From NCBI GenBank assembly GCA_963747405.1, contig CAVVFG010000005.1, positions 1 to 64,000 of the forward strand: a stretch of DNA of 64,000 nucleotides, read 5' to 3'. Both the position numbers and the translations under genes were made by a program. This document shows positions 51,952 to 59,221 of this stretch, one piece after another (the stretch's first letter is position 1; every line of letters begins with the position of its first letter). Below the pieces are notes generated by a model. That model made no database searches. It was not told the origin of the DNA and worked only from the letters and a program-made list of their open reading frames with translations. This stretch comes from Fodinibacter sp963747405 (GTDB taxonomy: Bacteria; Actinomycetota; Actinomycetes; Actinomycetales; Dermatophilaceae).

Positions 51952-52259
51952 GAAGCTCGTCCTTACTGGAGAGGGATGGCACCGCTGTTGGACCAAAGTG
52001 TCCCGAGGAAGACGACTGGTTGGATCAACCGGGAGGACTCGAACGTCTCACGGGTCCGGCTCCCGTAGGGGATTAGCACCACACGACTTCTTCGCCGGCA
52101 CCCCCGCCGTGCTCGGCCTGGGGCGATCCGCCAGGTGGTGGCCGCCGTGTGGTCGAACTCTTCGGTGCGACCGTCGCCGGCGTCGGCGGTCGCGACCCGC
52201 GAGGGCTGCCAGGGCGGCGGCCGTCCCGGTCCTGCTGCGCTCCAGGGCTGCACAGAGCC
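51952..52259. other. Gap containing a tRNA-like fragment
   Basis: No protein gene is supported here. On the minus strand, between about 52090 and 52017, the sequence contains ACGGGAGCCGGACCCGT (a 5-bp stem with a seven-base loop), then GTTCGAGTCC and GGTTGATCCA, which resemble an anticodon arm, T-loop and acceptor 3' end. The T-stem does not pair well and no matching 5' half exists, so this is at best a degenerate tRNA remnant. GGTTG-GAT-CAACC (52019-52031) is a small inverted repeat. Confidence 0.35.
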
Positions 52260-52284
52260 GTTTCGGCAGCCGGGTGCAGGGTAG
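52260..52284 (+). promoter_or_regulatory. SigF-type promoter of the DUF2795 gene
   Basis: GTTT (52260-52263), a 15-base spacer and GGGTAG (52279-52284) match the GTTT-N14/16-GGGTA pattern used by SigB/SigF-type sigma factors. The start codon is 44 bases downstream. Confidence 0.65.
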
Positions 52285-52327
52285 TCCCTGACTGGAGGCA
52301 CATACCGAGGAACGGGAGCGTCCGCGC

Positions 52328-52546
52328 ATGGTCATCGACGAGGGCCGGGCGCAGGAGCGTGGCCACGACGCCCGCACCCTGCGCGACGCGCTGGACCGGA
52401 CGCCCTTTCCGGCCCAGCGGGACGACCTGCTGGTCGAGCTGGTGCACCACCACGTGCCGCCACCCCTCCTGGCGCGGATCCGGGGCCTGCCGCAGACCCG
52501 GAGCTACCACTCGATCGACGACCTCTGCGCCGAGATCGAGCGGTAG
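52328..52546 (+). CDS. DUF2795-like small protein
   Basis: This 72-residue protein has the DUF2795 pattern: RDALDRTPFPAQRDDLLVEL then LLARIRGLPQTRSYHSIDDL. These small helical proteins of unknown function are common in stress-induced actinobacterial loci. The ATG at 52328 lies close after a SigF-type promoter. It is divergent from the sigma factor gene, so the two flank a shared control region. Confidence 0.7.
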   Translation: MVIDEGRAQERGHDARTLRDALDRTPFPAQRDDLLVELVHHHVPPPLLARIRGLPQTRSYHSIDDLCAEIER

Positions 52547-52605
52547 GTCCTGCCGGGCGACCGCCAGCCCTCACGTCGGTCCTGGCCACCGCGGGCGGCC
52601 CTGCG

Positions 52606-53460
52606 TCAGAAGACCGGCTTGCCGCCGGTGACCCCCAGCACGGTGCCCGAGACGTAGCTGGCCTCGTCGGAGGCCAGGAACACGTAGGCGGCGGCGACCT
52701 CCACGGGCTGGCCCGGCCGGCCCAGCGGGGTGGCGGAACCGAAGCCCTCGACCTGGTCCGGGGCCATGGTCGCCGGGATGAGCGGCGTCCAGATCGGCCC
52801 CGGCGCCACCGCGTTGACCCGGATGCCCTGTGGCCCGAGGTCCTGGGCCAGGTTGACGACGAGGTTGTTCAGGGCCGCCTTGGTGGCCGCGTAGTCGATC
52901 AGGTTGTCGGACGGCGAGTAGGCCTGGACCGACGTGGTGACGGTGACGGTGCCGCCGTCGGCCAGCTGCGGCGCGAGGGCCTGCACCAGCCAGAACGGGC
53001 CGAGCACGTTGGTGGCGAAGGTGCGCTCGAGCTGCTCCGGGGTGAAGTCGGCCAGCCCCTGCTGAGCCATCTGGAAGGCTGCGTTGCACACCAGCACATC
53101 GACGCCCCCGAGTTCGGCCACGGCCCGTTCCGCGAGCTCGCGGTTGGCCTGCGGGGTGCGCAGGTCGGCGGCGTGCAGCACGACCCGGGCGTTGCCGCCG
53201 GCGAGCTCGGCGGTGGCGCGCGCGTCGTCCTCCTCCTCGGGCAGGTGCGTGATGAGCACCTCGGCGCCCTCGCGCACGAAGGCGATCGCGACGGCTCGCC
53301 CGATGCCGGAGTCGCCGCCGGTGATCACGGCCCGCTTGCCGCGCAGCCGGTCGCGCCCGGTCCACGACTCGGCGCCGTGGTCGGCGGGTGGGGTGAGCGC
53401 GGCGTCGCTGCCCGGCCACTCCTGCTGCTGAGCGGGGACGTCGGCGGTGCGCTGGCTCAT
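52606..53460 (-). CDS. SDR-family oxidoreductase (YghA/YhdF-like general stress type)
   Basis: This 284-residue short-chain dehydrogenase has the extended N-terminus of the YghA group (TADVPAQQQEWPGSDAAL) and the coenzyme motif AVITGGDSGIGRAVAIAFVR. VCNAAFQMAQQGLADF supplies the NAG-like element, and DYAATKAALNNLVVNLAQ carries the Tyr-x3-Lys catalytic pair. Members oxidise or reduce alcohols and aldehydes with NAD(P). Bacillus relatives are general-stress proteins. A GGGTAG sits on its strand upstream, but without a convincing -35. Confidence 0.88.
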   Translation of the reverse strand: MSQRTADVPAQQQEWPGSDAALTPPADHGAESWTGRDRLRGKRAVITGGDSGIGRAVAIAFVREGAEVLITHLPEEEDDARATAELAGGNARVVLHAADLRTPQANRELAERAVAELGGVDVLVCNAAFQMAQQGLADFTPEQLERTFATNVLGPFWLVQALAPQLADGGTVTVTTSVQAYSPSDNLIDYAATKAALNNLVVNLAQDLGPQGIRVNAVAPGPIWTPLIPATMAPDQVEGFGSATPLGRPGQPVEVAAAYVFLASDEASYVSGTVLGVTGGKPVF

Positions 53461-53735
53461 GGGGTTTCCTCTCGCTGACGGGATGGGTCGGGTCGGCTAC
53501 GGCGCCGGGCGGTGCCGCTGCGCTGCCCAGGTGGTGGACGACTGGTGCCGCGGCGGCGGGTGGCGCCGCTGGTGCCCTACCCGGGTGGCGACGACGCCAT
53601 GCGCGACGGCGTGGCGCCCACCGGGCCGTTGCAGAAGGACCGTTGCTCCGGCGTGCCGGAGCGTGGCGTCCGGGTGATACTCGGAGCCGCACGTGGGGGA
53701 CGACCCCTCGCGTCGTTGTCGGAGGGGGAGGCCGA

Positions 53736-54515
53736 GTGCGAGCCGTGCAGGTCGACCGACGGGACACCCACGACGCCGTGCCGCTGCTGGTGCTCGCCGA
53801 CGCGCTGCGCCCCCTGGCCGCGCGGGTGGGCGAGGGAGACGGGACACCGGCGCTCGAGGAGCTGGTGCAGATCGCCGTCGAGCACGTGCCCGGGGCGCGC
53901 AGCGCAGGCCTCACGCTGCGCCGGGGCACCCGGCTGACGACTCAGGCCGCCACCGACGAGACCCCCCGGCTGTCCGACCGGCTGCAGGGCCCGCCGGGCT
54001 CGGGCCCCGGCACGGATGCCGCGTTCCACGACCGGGCGTACGTCACCGGCGATGTCGGCGCCGACCCACGCTGGCCGCGGTGGGGACGCGCCGTGCGCCA
54101 GGAGCTCGGTGTGGCGAGCGTGCTGTGGCAGCGCTTCACCCTGCTCGGCGAGCCCGAGGTCATGGGGGCGCTGGCCCTCTACTCCGACCGGCACGACGCG
54201 TTCGGTGACCGAGCCGCCGGCATGGGCCGGGTGCTCGCGAGCCACGGGGCGCTGCTCGTCTCGGCCACCCTGGCCCGGGGCCGGGCGAGGAACCTGCTGC
54301 GGGGACTGGAGAGCAACCGCGAGATCGGGGTGGCCATCGGCATCCTCATGCAGGAGCGACAGATCACCCGCGACGCGGCGTTCGACGTTCTGCGCGCCGC
54401 GAGCCAGCACTCGAACCGCAAGCTGTCCGAGGTCGCGAGCGAGGTGGCCGACACCGGCATCCTGGCGGTGCACCAGCGCCGGGCGGTGCCCCGCAGGTCG
54501 GCACCCGCGATCTGA
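53736..54515 (+). CDS. GAF-ANTAR RNA-binding regulator
   Basis: This protein has 259 residues from the GTG at 53736, with GGGGGAGG five bases upstream. A GAF sensor (EELVQIAVEHVPGARSAGLT, AYVTGDVGADPRWPRWGRAV, VASVLWQRFTLLGEPEVMGA) is followed by a C-terminal ANTAR domain (ESNREIGVAIGILMQERQIT, AFDVLRAASQHSNRKLSEVA). ANTAR domains bind hairpin RNA and act as antiterminators. The GAF part probably senses a small ligand or redox state. It directly precedes the envelope-stress operon, but 131 bases and a SigF-type promoter separate them. Confidence 0.88.
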   Translation: MRAVQVDRRDTHDAVPLLVLADALRPLAARVGEGDGTPALEELVQIAVEHVPGARSAGLTLRRGTRLTTQAATDETPRLSDRLQGPPGSGPGTDAAFHDRAYVTGDVGADPRWPRWGRAVRQELGVASVLWQRFTLLGEPEVMGALALYSDRHDAFGDRAAGMGRVLASHGALLVSATLARGRARNLLRGLESNREIGVAIGILMQERQITRDAAFDVLRAASQHSNRKLSEVASEVADTGILAVHQRRAVPRRSAPAI

Positions 54516-54568
54516 CCTCCCGCTCGGCGCAAACCCTCGCCGGCACCACTTCCGCACTGCGGGAGAAG

Positions 54569-54594
54569 GTTTCGTCTAACCGGCTGCCGGGTAC
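54569..54594 (+). promoter_or_regulatory. SigF-type promoter of the envelope operon
   Basis: GTTT (54569-54572), a 16-base spacer and GGGTAC (54589-54594) form a full match to the SigB/SigF-type consensus. The operon start codon lies at 54647. Confidence 0.75.
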
Positions 54595-54646
54595 GCCCCC
54601 CTCACGCCGTCTACCGACGACGGCCTGACGAGAGGACGGGGTACTC

Positions 54647-55513
54647 ATGGAGACCCAGACGACCACTCCGCAGACCCCCGCTGACCGAGCGGGCACCGTA
54701 GGACACGAGAGCAAGCAGGCAGCGGGGGACGTCGCGCAGACCGCAGGGCAGGAGGCCAAGCAGGTGACCAGCGAGGCGACCGACCAGGTGCGCCAGCTGT
54801 GGAGCCAGACCCGCCGCGACCTCACCGACCAGGCGGCCACCCAGCAGTCCCGCGTCGCCGACAGCCTGCGTGAGCTGGCCGACCAGCTCGGCGCGATGGC
54901 CGGCTCCGCGGACCAGGACGGCATGGCGCGTGGGCTGGTCGACGACGCCGCCCGCCGTGCGGGGGATGCCGCGAGCTGGCTCGACCAGCGTGACCCGGGC
55001 AGCCTGCTCGACGAGGCACGCCGCTTCGCCCGCCAGCGGCCCGGCACCTTCCTGGCCGTCGCCGCCGGGGTCGGCGTGCTCGCCGGCCGGCTGAGCCGCA
55101 GCCTGGTCGACGACGCCCGTGACTCCGACGACTCCTCCGGCACCGACCTGCGGCGATCGACGGGCGGGCAGTTCGCCGACACCGACAGCGGCTCCACCTA
55201 CGGCAGCACCGGCTACGCCGCCGGAACCACCGGCGGCTACGGGGAGGGGGTCGACACCGTCGGGACCAACGGCGGAACCGGCGTGCCCGCCGCGACCGGC
55301 TCCACGGCATCCGCCACTGCGACGACCCCGATCACGCCGGGCGACACCCCGGCCACCGTCGCGGACGGCGGCGCGACCGTGCCCGGTGACGAGCTCCCCG
55401 ACGCCGGTCGCACCAGCCAGCCCTTCACGCCCGACGGGGCTCCCACCCCGATCGACGACGAGGGCTACCTGACGGCCGCCGAGGGCGACAAGACGCTGCG
55501 GGGGAACCGATGA
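54647..55513 (+). CDS. Envelope-stress-type protein with Gly/Thr-rich tail
   Basis: This 288-residue protein is the first of three genes. The N-terminal half is a Gln/Ala-rich amphipathic helix region (ESKQAAGDVAQTAGQEAKQV, VADSLRELADQLGAMAG), followed by a single hydrophobic segment (PGTFLAVAAGVGVLAGRL) and a long disordered Gly/Thr/Pro-rich tail. Similar proteins precede holin-like and DUF3618 genes in actinobacteria, and their function is unknown. The stop overlaps the next ATG (55510-55513). A SigF-type promoter upstream suggests induction under stress. Confidence 0.8.
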   Translation: METQTTTPQTPADRAGTVGHESKQAAGDVAQTAGQEAKQVTSEATDQVRQLWSQTRRDLTDQAATQQSRVADSLRELADQLGAMAGSADQDGMARGLVDDAARRAGDAASWLDQRDPGSLLDEARRFARQRPGTFLAVAAGVGVLAGRLSRSLVDDARDSDDSSGTDLRRSTGGQFADTDSGSTYGSTGYAAGTTGGYGEGVDTVGTNGGTGVPAATGSTASATATTPITPGDTPATVADGGATVPGDELPDAGRTSQPFTPDGAPTPIDDEGYLTAAEGDKTLRGNR

Positions 55514-55968
55514 CCGAGCAGCAGCGGCTGCGCACCCCCGGCGCCACCAACGGTGGCGACACCCGGGACGACCTGCCCGACCCCTCGCTGCGATCGGTGG
55601 GCGAGGTGCTCGGCGACATCACGACCGACCTGTCGACCCTGTTGCGCCAGGAGGTCGAGCTCGCGAAGGCGGAGGTGCGGGAGACCGCCGACCACGCCAA
55701 GGCGGCCGGCAGCATGTTCGCCGGAGCCGGCGTGGCGGCACACCTCGCCCTGATCTTCCTGTCGCTCGCCCTCTGGTGGGCCCTGGGCGACCTGTTCGAC
55801 AGCCTGGGCTGGTCGGCGCTGGTCGTCGGCGTGCTCTGGGCCGTGGCGGCCGGCGTGATGGCCGCCGTGGGCCGTACCCGGATGAAGCAGGTCACCCCGC
55901 TGGCACCGCGCACCGTGGACACCAGCAAGGACATTCCCCAGGCACTGAAAGGACACGAGACCCGATGA
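55510..55968 (+). CDS. Holin superfamily III-like (phage holin family) membrane protein
   Basis: This 152-residue protein has SVGEVLGDITTDLSTLLRQE VE-type helices (the segment ends VELAKAEVRETA), then two membrane helices (GAGVAAHLALIFLSLALWWA, ALVVGVLWAVAAGVMAAVG). It matches the actinobacterial family annotated as putative holin/Actinobacteriophage holin superfamily III. No phage gene is nearby, so a cell-envelope role is more likely than lysis. It is coupled by overlaps on both sides. Confidence 0.82.
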   Translation: MTEQQRLRTPGATNGGDTRDDLPDPSLRSVGEVLGDITTDLSTLLRQEVELAKAEVRETADHAKAAGSMFAGAGVAAHLALIFLSLALWWALGDLFDSLGWSALVVGVLWAVAAGVMAAVGRTRMKQVTPLAPRTVDTSKDIPQALKGHETR

Positions 55969-56606
55969 CCACCACCAATGACCCCGAGGCCATCCGCGCC
56001 GACATCGACCGCACCCGCGGCCGGCTGAGCGAGGACGTCGACGTGCTCACCGAGAGCGTGCGCCCGAGCAGCGTGGCCAAGCGCACCGCGCAGCGCGCGA
56101 CGGGCCGGGCCGGCCGGCTCAGGGAGAGCGTCATGGGCACCGCCCATGACACGACCAGCGCCGGCTCCGACCGGGCCCACGACGTCGCGGACGGCGTGAA
56201 GAACGCCCCTGACCTGGCCCGTCGCCAGGCCCGCGGCAACCCGCTCGCGGCCGGTGCGGTGGCCCTGGCGGCCGGCTGGCTGGTCGGCTCCCTCCTTCCG
56301 GCCAGCACCAAGGAGCGCGAGCTCGCGACCACGGCCAAGGACAGGGCCGAGCCGCTCGTCGACGAGGCGAGGTCGGTGGCCCAGGAGACCGCGCAGAACC
56401 TCAAGGAGCCGGCCCAGCAGGCGGCGCAGTCGGTCAAGCAGACCGCCCAGCAGGGCGTCGACCACGTCAAGGACGACGGATCCTCCGCGGCCCGGTCTGT
56501 CAAGGAGACCGCCTCGAACGGCGGCTCCTCCTCGTCGTCCAACGGCGGGCCCTCCACCAGCGGCACCACCCCGGCCAGCGGCCCCGGCAGCACCCCGGCC
56601 ACCTGA
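55965..56606 (+). CDS. DUF3618 domain protein
   Basis: This 213-residue protein starts with the DUF3618 signature (DPEAIRADIDRTRGRLSEDV, ESVRPSSVAKRTAQRATGRA). One membrane segment follows (PLAAGAVALAAGWLVGSLLP), then a Gln/Lys/Ala-rich helical region (EPAQQAAQSVKQTAQQGVDH) and a Ser/Gly-rich tail. It is the last gene of the three-gene operon and starts within the preceding stop. The family is membrane-associated and probably linked to envelope stress. No enzymatic motif is seen. Confidence 0.85.
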   Translation: MTTTNDPEAIRADIDRTRGRLSEDVDVLTESVRPSSVAKRTAQRATGRAGRLRESVMGTAHDTTSAGSDRAHDVADGVKNAPDLARRQARGNPLAAGAVALAAGWLVGSLLPASTKERELATTAKDRAEPLVDEARSVAQETAQNLKEPAQQAAQSVKQTAQQGVDHVKDDGSSAARSVKETASNGGSSSSSNGGPSTSGTTPASGPGSTPAT

Positions 56607-56782
56607 CGGGAGGGCCGGCAGAGCCGCCCCCCGACGAACAGCCCGTCGACCCGGTCCTCTTGGGTCGGCGGGCTGTTCCGAGTCGTGCGGCGGGTTGGGC
56701 CCGGCGCCGCCAGGACGCCGCCGGACCTGCGGTCGGCTACCGCCTCGGAGGTGCACCGATCCCAACACCTACGAGGCGGTAG

Positions 56783-56817
56783 CTCACGCCGCGACTCTCG
56801 AGGAGTCGCGGCGTGAG
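56783..56817. terminator. Perfect 15-bp hairpin between convergent genes
   Basis: CTCACGCCGCGACTC (56783-56797) pairs perfectly with GAGTCGCGGCGTGAG (56803-56817) around TCGAG. It can end transcription from either side of the convergent operon and katE. Confidence 0.75.
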
Positions 56818-56824
56818 GCACGAC

Positions 56825-56871
56825 GAAGGGGCGATGCCGGTCGGTGGTCCCGACCCGGCATCCGCCCCTTC
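56825..56871 (-). terminator. Second hairpin just beyond katE
   Basis: GAAGGGGCG-ATGCCGG (56825-56840) pairs with CCGGCAT-c-CGCCCCTTC (56855-56871) with a single bulge. It lies 11 bases after the katE stop and is the likely katE terminator. Confidence 0.7.
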
Positions 56872-56881
56872 GTCTGTGTGC

Positions 56882-59098
56882 TCAGCGGCTGGGCGTGAAC
56901 CGGTTCCAGGCGCGGTGCTCGGCCAGGCCCGCCACGAGTGCGGTGGCCACGGTGGCGGTGTCGCCCACGGTGACACCCGCCTCGTCGTCGGCGAGCCCCA
57001 GCGCCGCGGCCATCTGGGTGTCGCCCACGACGCCGATGCCCTTGCCGTGCCGGAACGCCTCGTCGACGAGCAGGGTGAGCCGCGGGTCGATGGCTGGGGT
57101 GGCCCCGGCGGCCGCCTTCGCGTCGCGGCTCTGGCGCGCGTCGGAGGCGGGCGGCACGAGCGCCGTCACCACGACGGCGTCGAACTCCACGGACCGCGCC
57201 GTCAGGAGCGTGCGGTGCGCCGGGAGGTCGCGGTCGGTCCAGACCGGGCCACCGGTCGGGGCCAGCAGCAACGGCACCAGGCTCTCGGCCCGCAGCTGCT
57301 CGGTGAGGGCCCGCACGGCATCCGCGTCGGAGGTCCCGTCCACGACCACGGCGACGGTGCGACCCTCGACCGGCCAGGTGCCGCCGACCTGGGACAGCGC
57401 CGGGCTGGGCGCGGCGTCCTCGGCGTCGACCGCCGGCTCGGGCGCCGGCATCCCCAGGCCTGCCGCGACGTCGGCGGCCAGCTCGCCGTCGATCCGGGCC
57501 AGCGCGAGCAGCTGGCGCCGCCGGATGGTGTCGTCGTAGCACTTGCCGAGCTCGAAGGTGTAGGCCTGCACGATGTGGTCCTGCTCGACGGGCGACATGC
57601 TCAGCCAGAACAGGCGGGCCTGGCTGAAGTGGTCGTCGAACGACGCGTCGAGCTCGCGCACCTTGCTCCCGGCGGCCACGGCCTGCGGCACGTCGACGAA
57701 GGCGCCGTCGGCGTCACCGGCGACGAACGGGCAGCCGCCGTCGAGGGAGTTCGGCCGGTAGGGAGCGACGCCGCCGTGCACGGCGGTCTGGTGCATGCCG
57801 TCGCGCAGCATGTCGTTGACCGGGGCGTGGGGGCGGTTGACCGGCAGCTGGTTGAAGTTCGGGCCGCCGAGCCGGGTCAGCTGGGTGTCGACGTAGGAGA
57901 ACAGGCGCACCTGGAGCAGTGGGTCGTCGGTGACGTCGATGCCGGGCACGAGGTTTCCCACGTGGAAGGCGGCCTGCTCGGACTCGGCGAAGAAGTTGGT
58001 CGGCGTGCCCGACAGGGTCAGCAGGCCGAGCGGCTGCACGGGGGCGAGCTCCTCGGGCACCAGCTTGGTGGGGTCGAGCAGGTCGATGCCCTCGAAGGTC
58101 TGCTCGCCGTTGTCCTCGAAGGCCTGGATGCCGAGCTCCCACTGCGGGTAGGCGCCGGCCTCGATGGAGTCGTAGAGGTCGCGGCGGTGGAAGTCGGGGT
58201 CGGTGCCGCCGAGCAGCTGCGCCTCCTCCCAGGTGAGCGAGTGCACGCCCAGGCGCGGCTTCCAGTGGAACTTGACGAGCGTCGTCGCTCCGGCCGCGTT
58301 GACGAGCCGGAAGGTGTGCACCCCGAAGCCCTCCATGTGCCGGTAGGAGCGGGGAATGGCGCGGTCGGACATCGCCCAGATCGTGTGGTGCTGCGCCTCG
58401 GTGTGCAGCGACACGAAGTCCCAGAAGGTGTCGTGGGCGGTCTGGGCCTGCGGGATCTCCCGGTCGGGGTGCCACTTCGCGGCGTGGATGACGTCCGGGA
58501 ACTTGATGCCGTCCTGGATGAAGAAGACCGGGATGTTGTTGCCGACCAGGTCGAAGTTGCCCTGCTCGGTGTAGAACTTCACCGCGAACCCGCGGGTGTC
58601 ACGCACCGTGTCGGCCGAGCCTCGGGACCCGATGACGGTGGAGAAGCGCGCGAACACCGGTGTCTCGACGTCCTTCTCGAGGAACGCGGCCGTGGTGAGG
58701 TCGCCGGCGTTTCCGTAGCCCACGAAGATGCCGTGCGCTCCGGCCCCGCGGGCGTGCACCACCCGCTCGGGGATGCGCTCGTGGTCGAAGTGGGTGATCT
58801 TCTCGCGCAGGTGGTGGTCCTGGAGCAGGGCCGGGCCGCGCGGGCCCACTCGCAGCGAGTGGTCGGTGTCGCGCAGGCGGGCACCGGTGGACGTCGTGAG
58901 GAACGCGCCCTGCTGGCTCATGTCGGTGGGCTCGGCCTCGAGGTCGGCACCGGTCGGCGAGACCGTTGCGGGCGACTGCTGCTCGGGCTTGGGGGGCAAC
59001 GGCTCGTGCGGGGTGGTGGGCTCCTCGAGGGGAGCCGATGCGAGGGTGGGCGCGCCCGGGGGCGGCGGTGGAACCTGGTCCTTCGAGGAGGTACTCAT
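56882..59098 (-). CDS. katE: Large-subunit monofunctional catalase (HPII/KatE type)
   Basis: This 738-residue clade-2 catalase decomposes hydrogen peroxide. The catalytic His is in RVVHARGAGAHG (residue 115), the Asn in FDLVGNNIPVFF, and the heme-ligand Tyr in RLFSYVDTQLTRL. After the catalase core, a C-terminal flavodoxin/DJ-1-like domain (RTVAVVVDGTSDADAVRALT, HGKGIGVVGDTQMAAALG) accounts for the extra length. The N-terminus is Pro-rich. KatE is a typical general-stress catalase. I see no clear SigF-type promoter on its strand. Two strong hairpins end it. Confidence 0.95.
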   Translation of the reverse strand: MSTSSKDQVPPPPPGAPTLASAPLEEPTTPHEPLPPKPEQQSPATVSPTGADLEAEPTDMSQQGAFLTTSTGARLRDTDHSLRVGPRGPALLQDHHLREKITHFDHERIPERVVHARGAGAHGIFVGYGNAGDLTTAAFLEKDVETPVFARFSTVIGSRGSADTVRDTRGFAVKFYTEQGNFDLVGNNIPVFFIQDGIKFPDVIHAAKWHPDREIPQAQTAHDTFWDFVSLHTEAQHHTIWAMSDRAIPRSYRHMEGFGVHTFRLVNAAGATTLVKFHWKPRLGVHSLTWEEAQLLGGTDPDFHRRDLYDSIEAGAYPQWELGIQAFEDNGEQTFEGIDLLDPTKLVPEELAPVQPLGLLTLSGTPTNFFAESEQAAFHVGNLVPGIDVTDDPLLQVRLFSYVDTQLTRLGGPNFNQLPVNRPHAPVNDMLRDGMHQTAVHGGVAPYRPNSLDGGCPFVAGDADGAFVDVPQAVAAGSKVRELDASFDDHFSQARLFWLSMSPVEQDHIVQAYTFELGKCYDDTIRRRQLLALARIDGELAADVAAGLGMPAPEPAVDAEDAAPSPALSQVGGTWPVEGRTVAVVVDGTSDADAVRALTEQLRAESLVPLLLAPTGGPVWTDRDLPAHRTLLTARSVEFDAVVVTALVPPASDARQSRDAKAAAGATPAIDPRLTLLVDEAFRHGKGIGVVGDTQMAAALGLADDEAGVTVGDTATVATALVAGLAEHRAWNRFTPSR

Positions 59099-59145
59099 GC
59101 GGGGCGACTACCCCTCACCCGGGTCGGCCATGCGCGGTGTCCAAA

Positions 59146-59171
59146 GTTTGCCGGCGCCTCCGCGGGGGTAG
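59146..59171 (+). promoter_or_regulatory. SigF-type promoter of the SDR-SRPBCC gene
   Basis: GTTT (59146-59149), 16 bases and GGGTAG (59166-59171) match the SigB/SigF-type pattern. The GTG start at 59222 follows by 50 bases. It lies in the intergenic space shared with the divergent katE gene. Confidence 0.65.
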
Positions 59172-59221
59172 GCCAGGAGTTCGGCACGAGCCGGCACGCG
59201 ACGCGAGGGAAGGACGACCGG

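Noticed and set aside
53461..53600. SigF-type promoter for the SDR gene at 52606-53460
   Set aside because: A GGGTAG is present on the minus strand, but no GTTT-like -35 lies 14-16 bases upstream.
55510..55968. Prophage, suggested by the holin-like protein
   Set aside because: No other phage gene is nearby, and this family is a common actinobacterial envelope gene next to DUF3618.
59099..59160. SigF-type promoter for katE
   Set aside because: GGGTAG occurs on the minus strand, but the -35 position reads CATG or GCAT, so the match is too weak.
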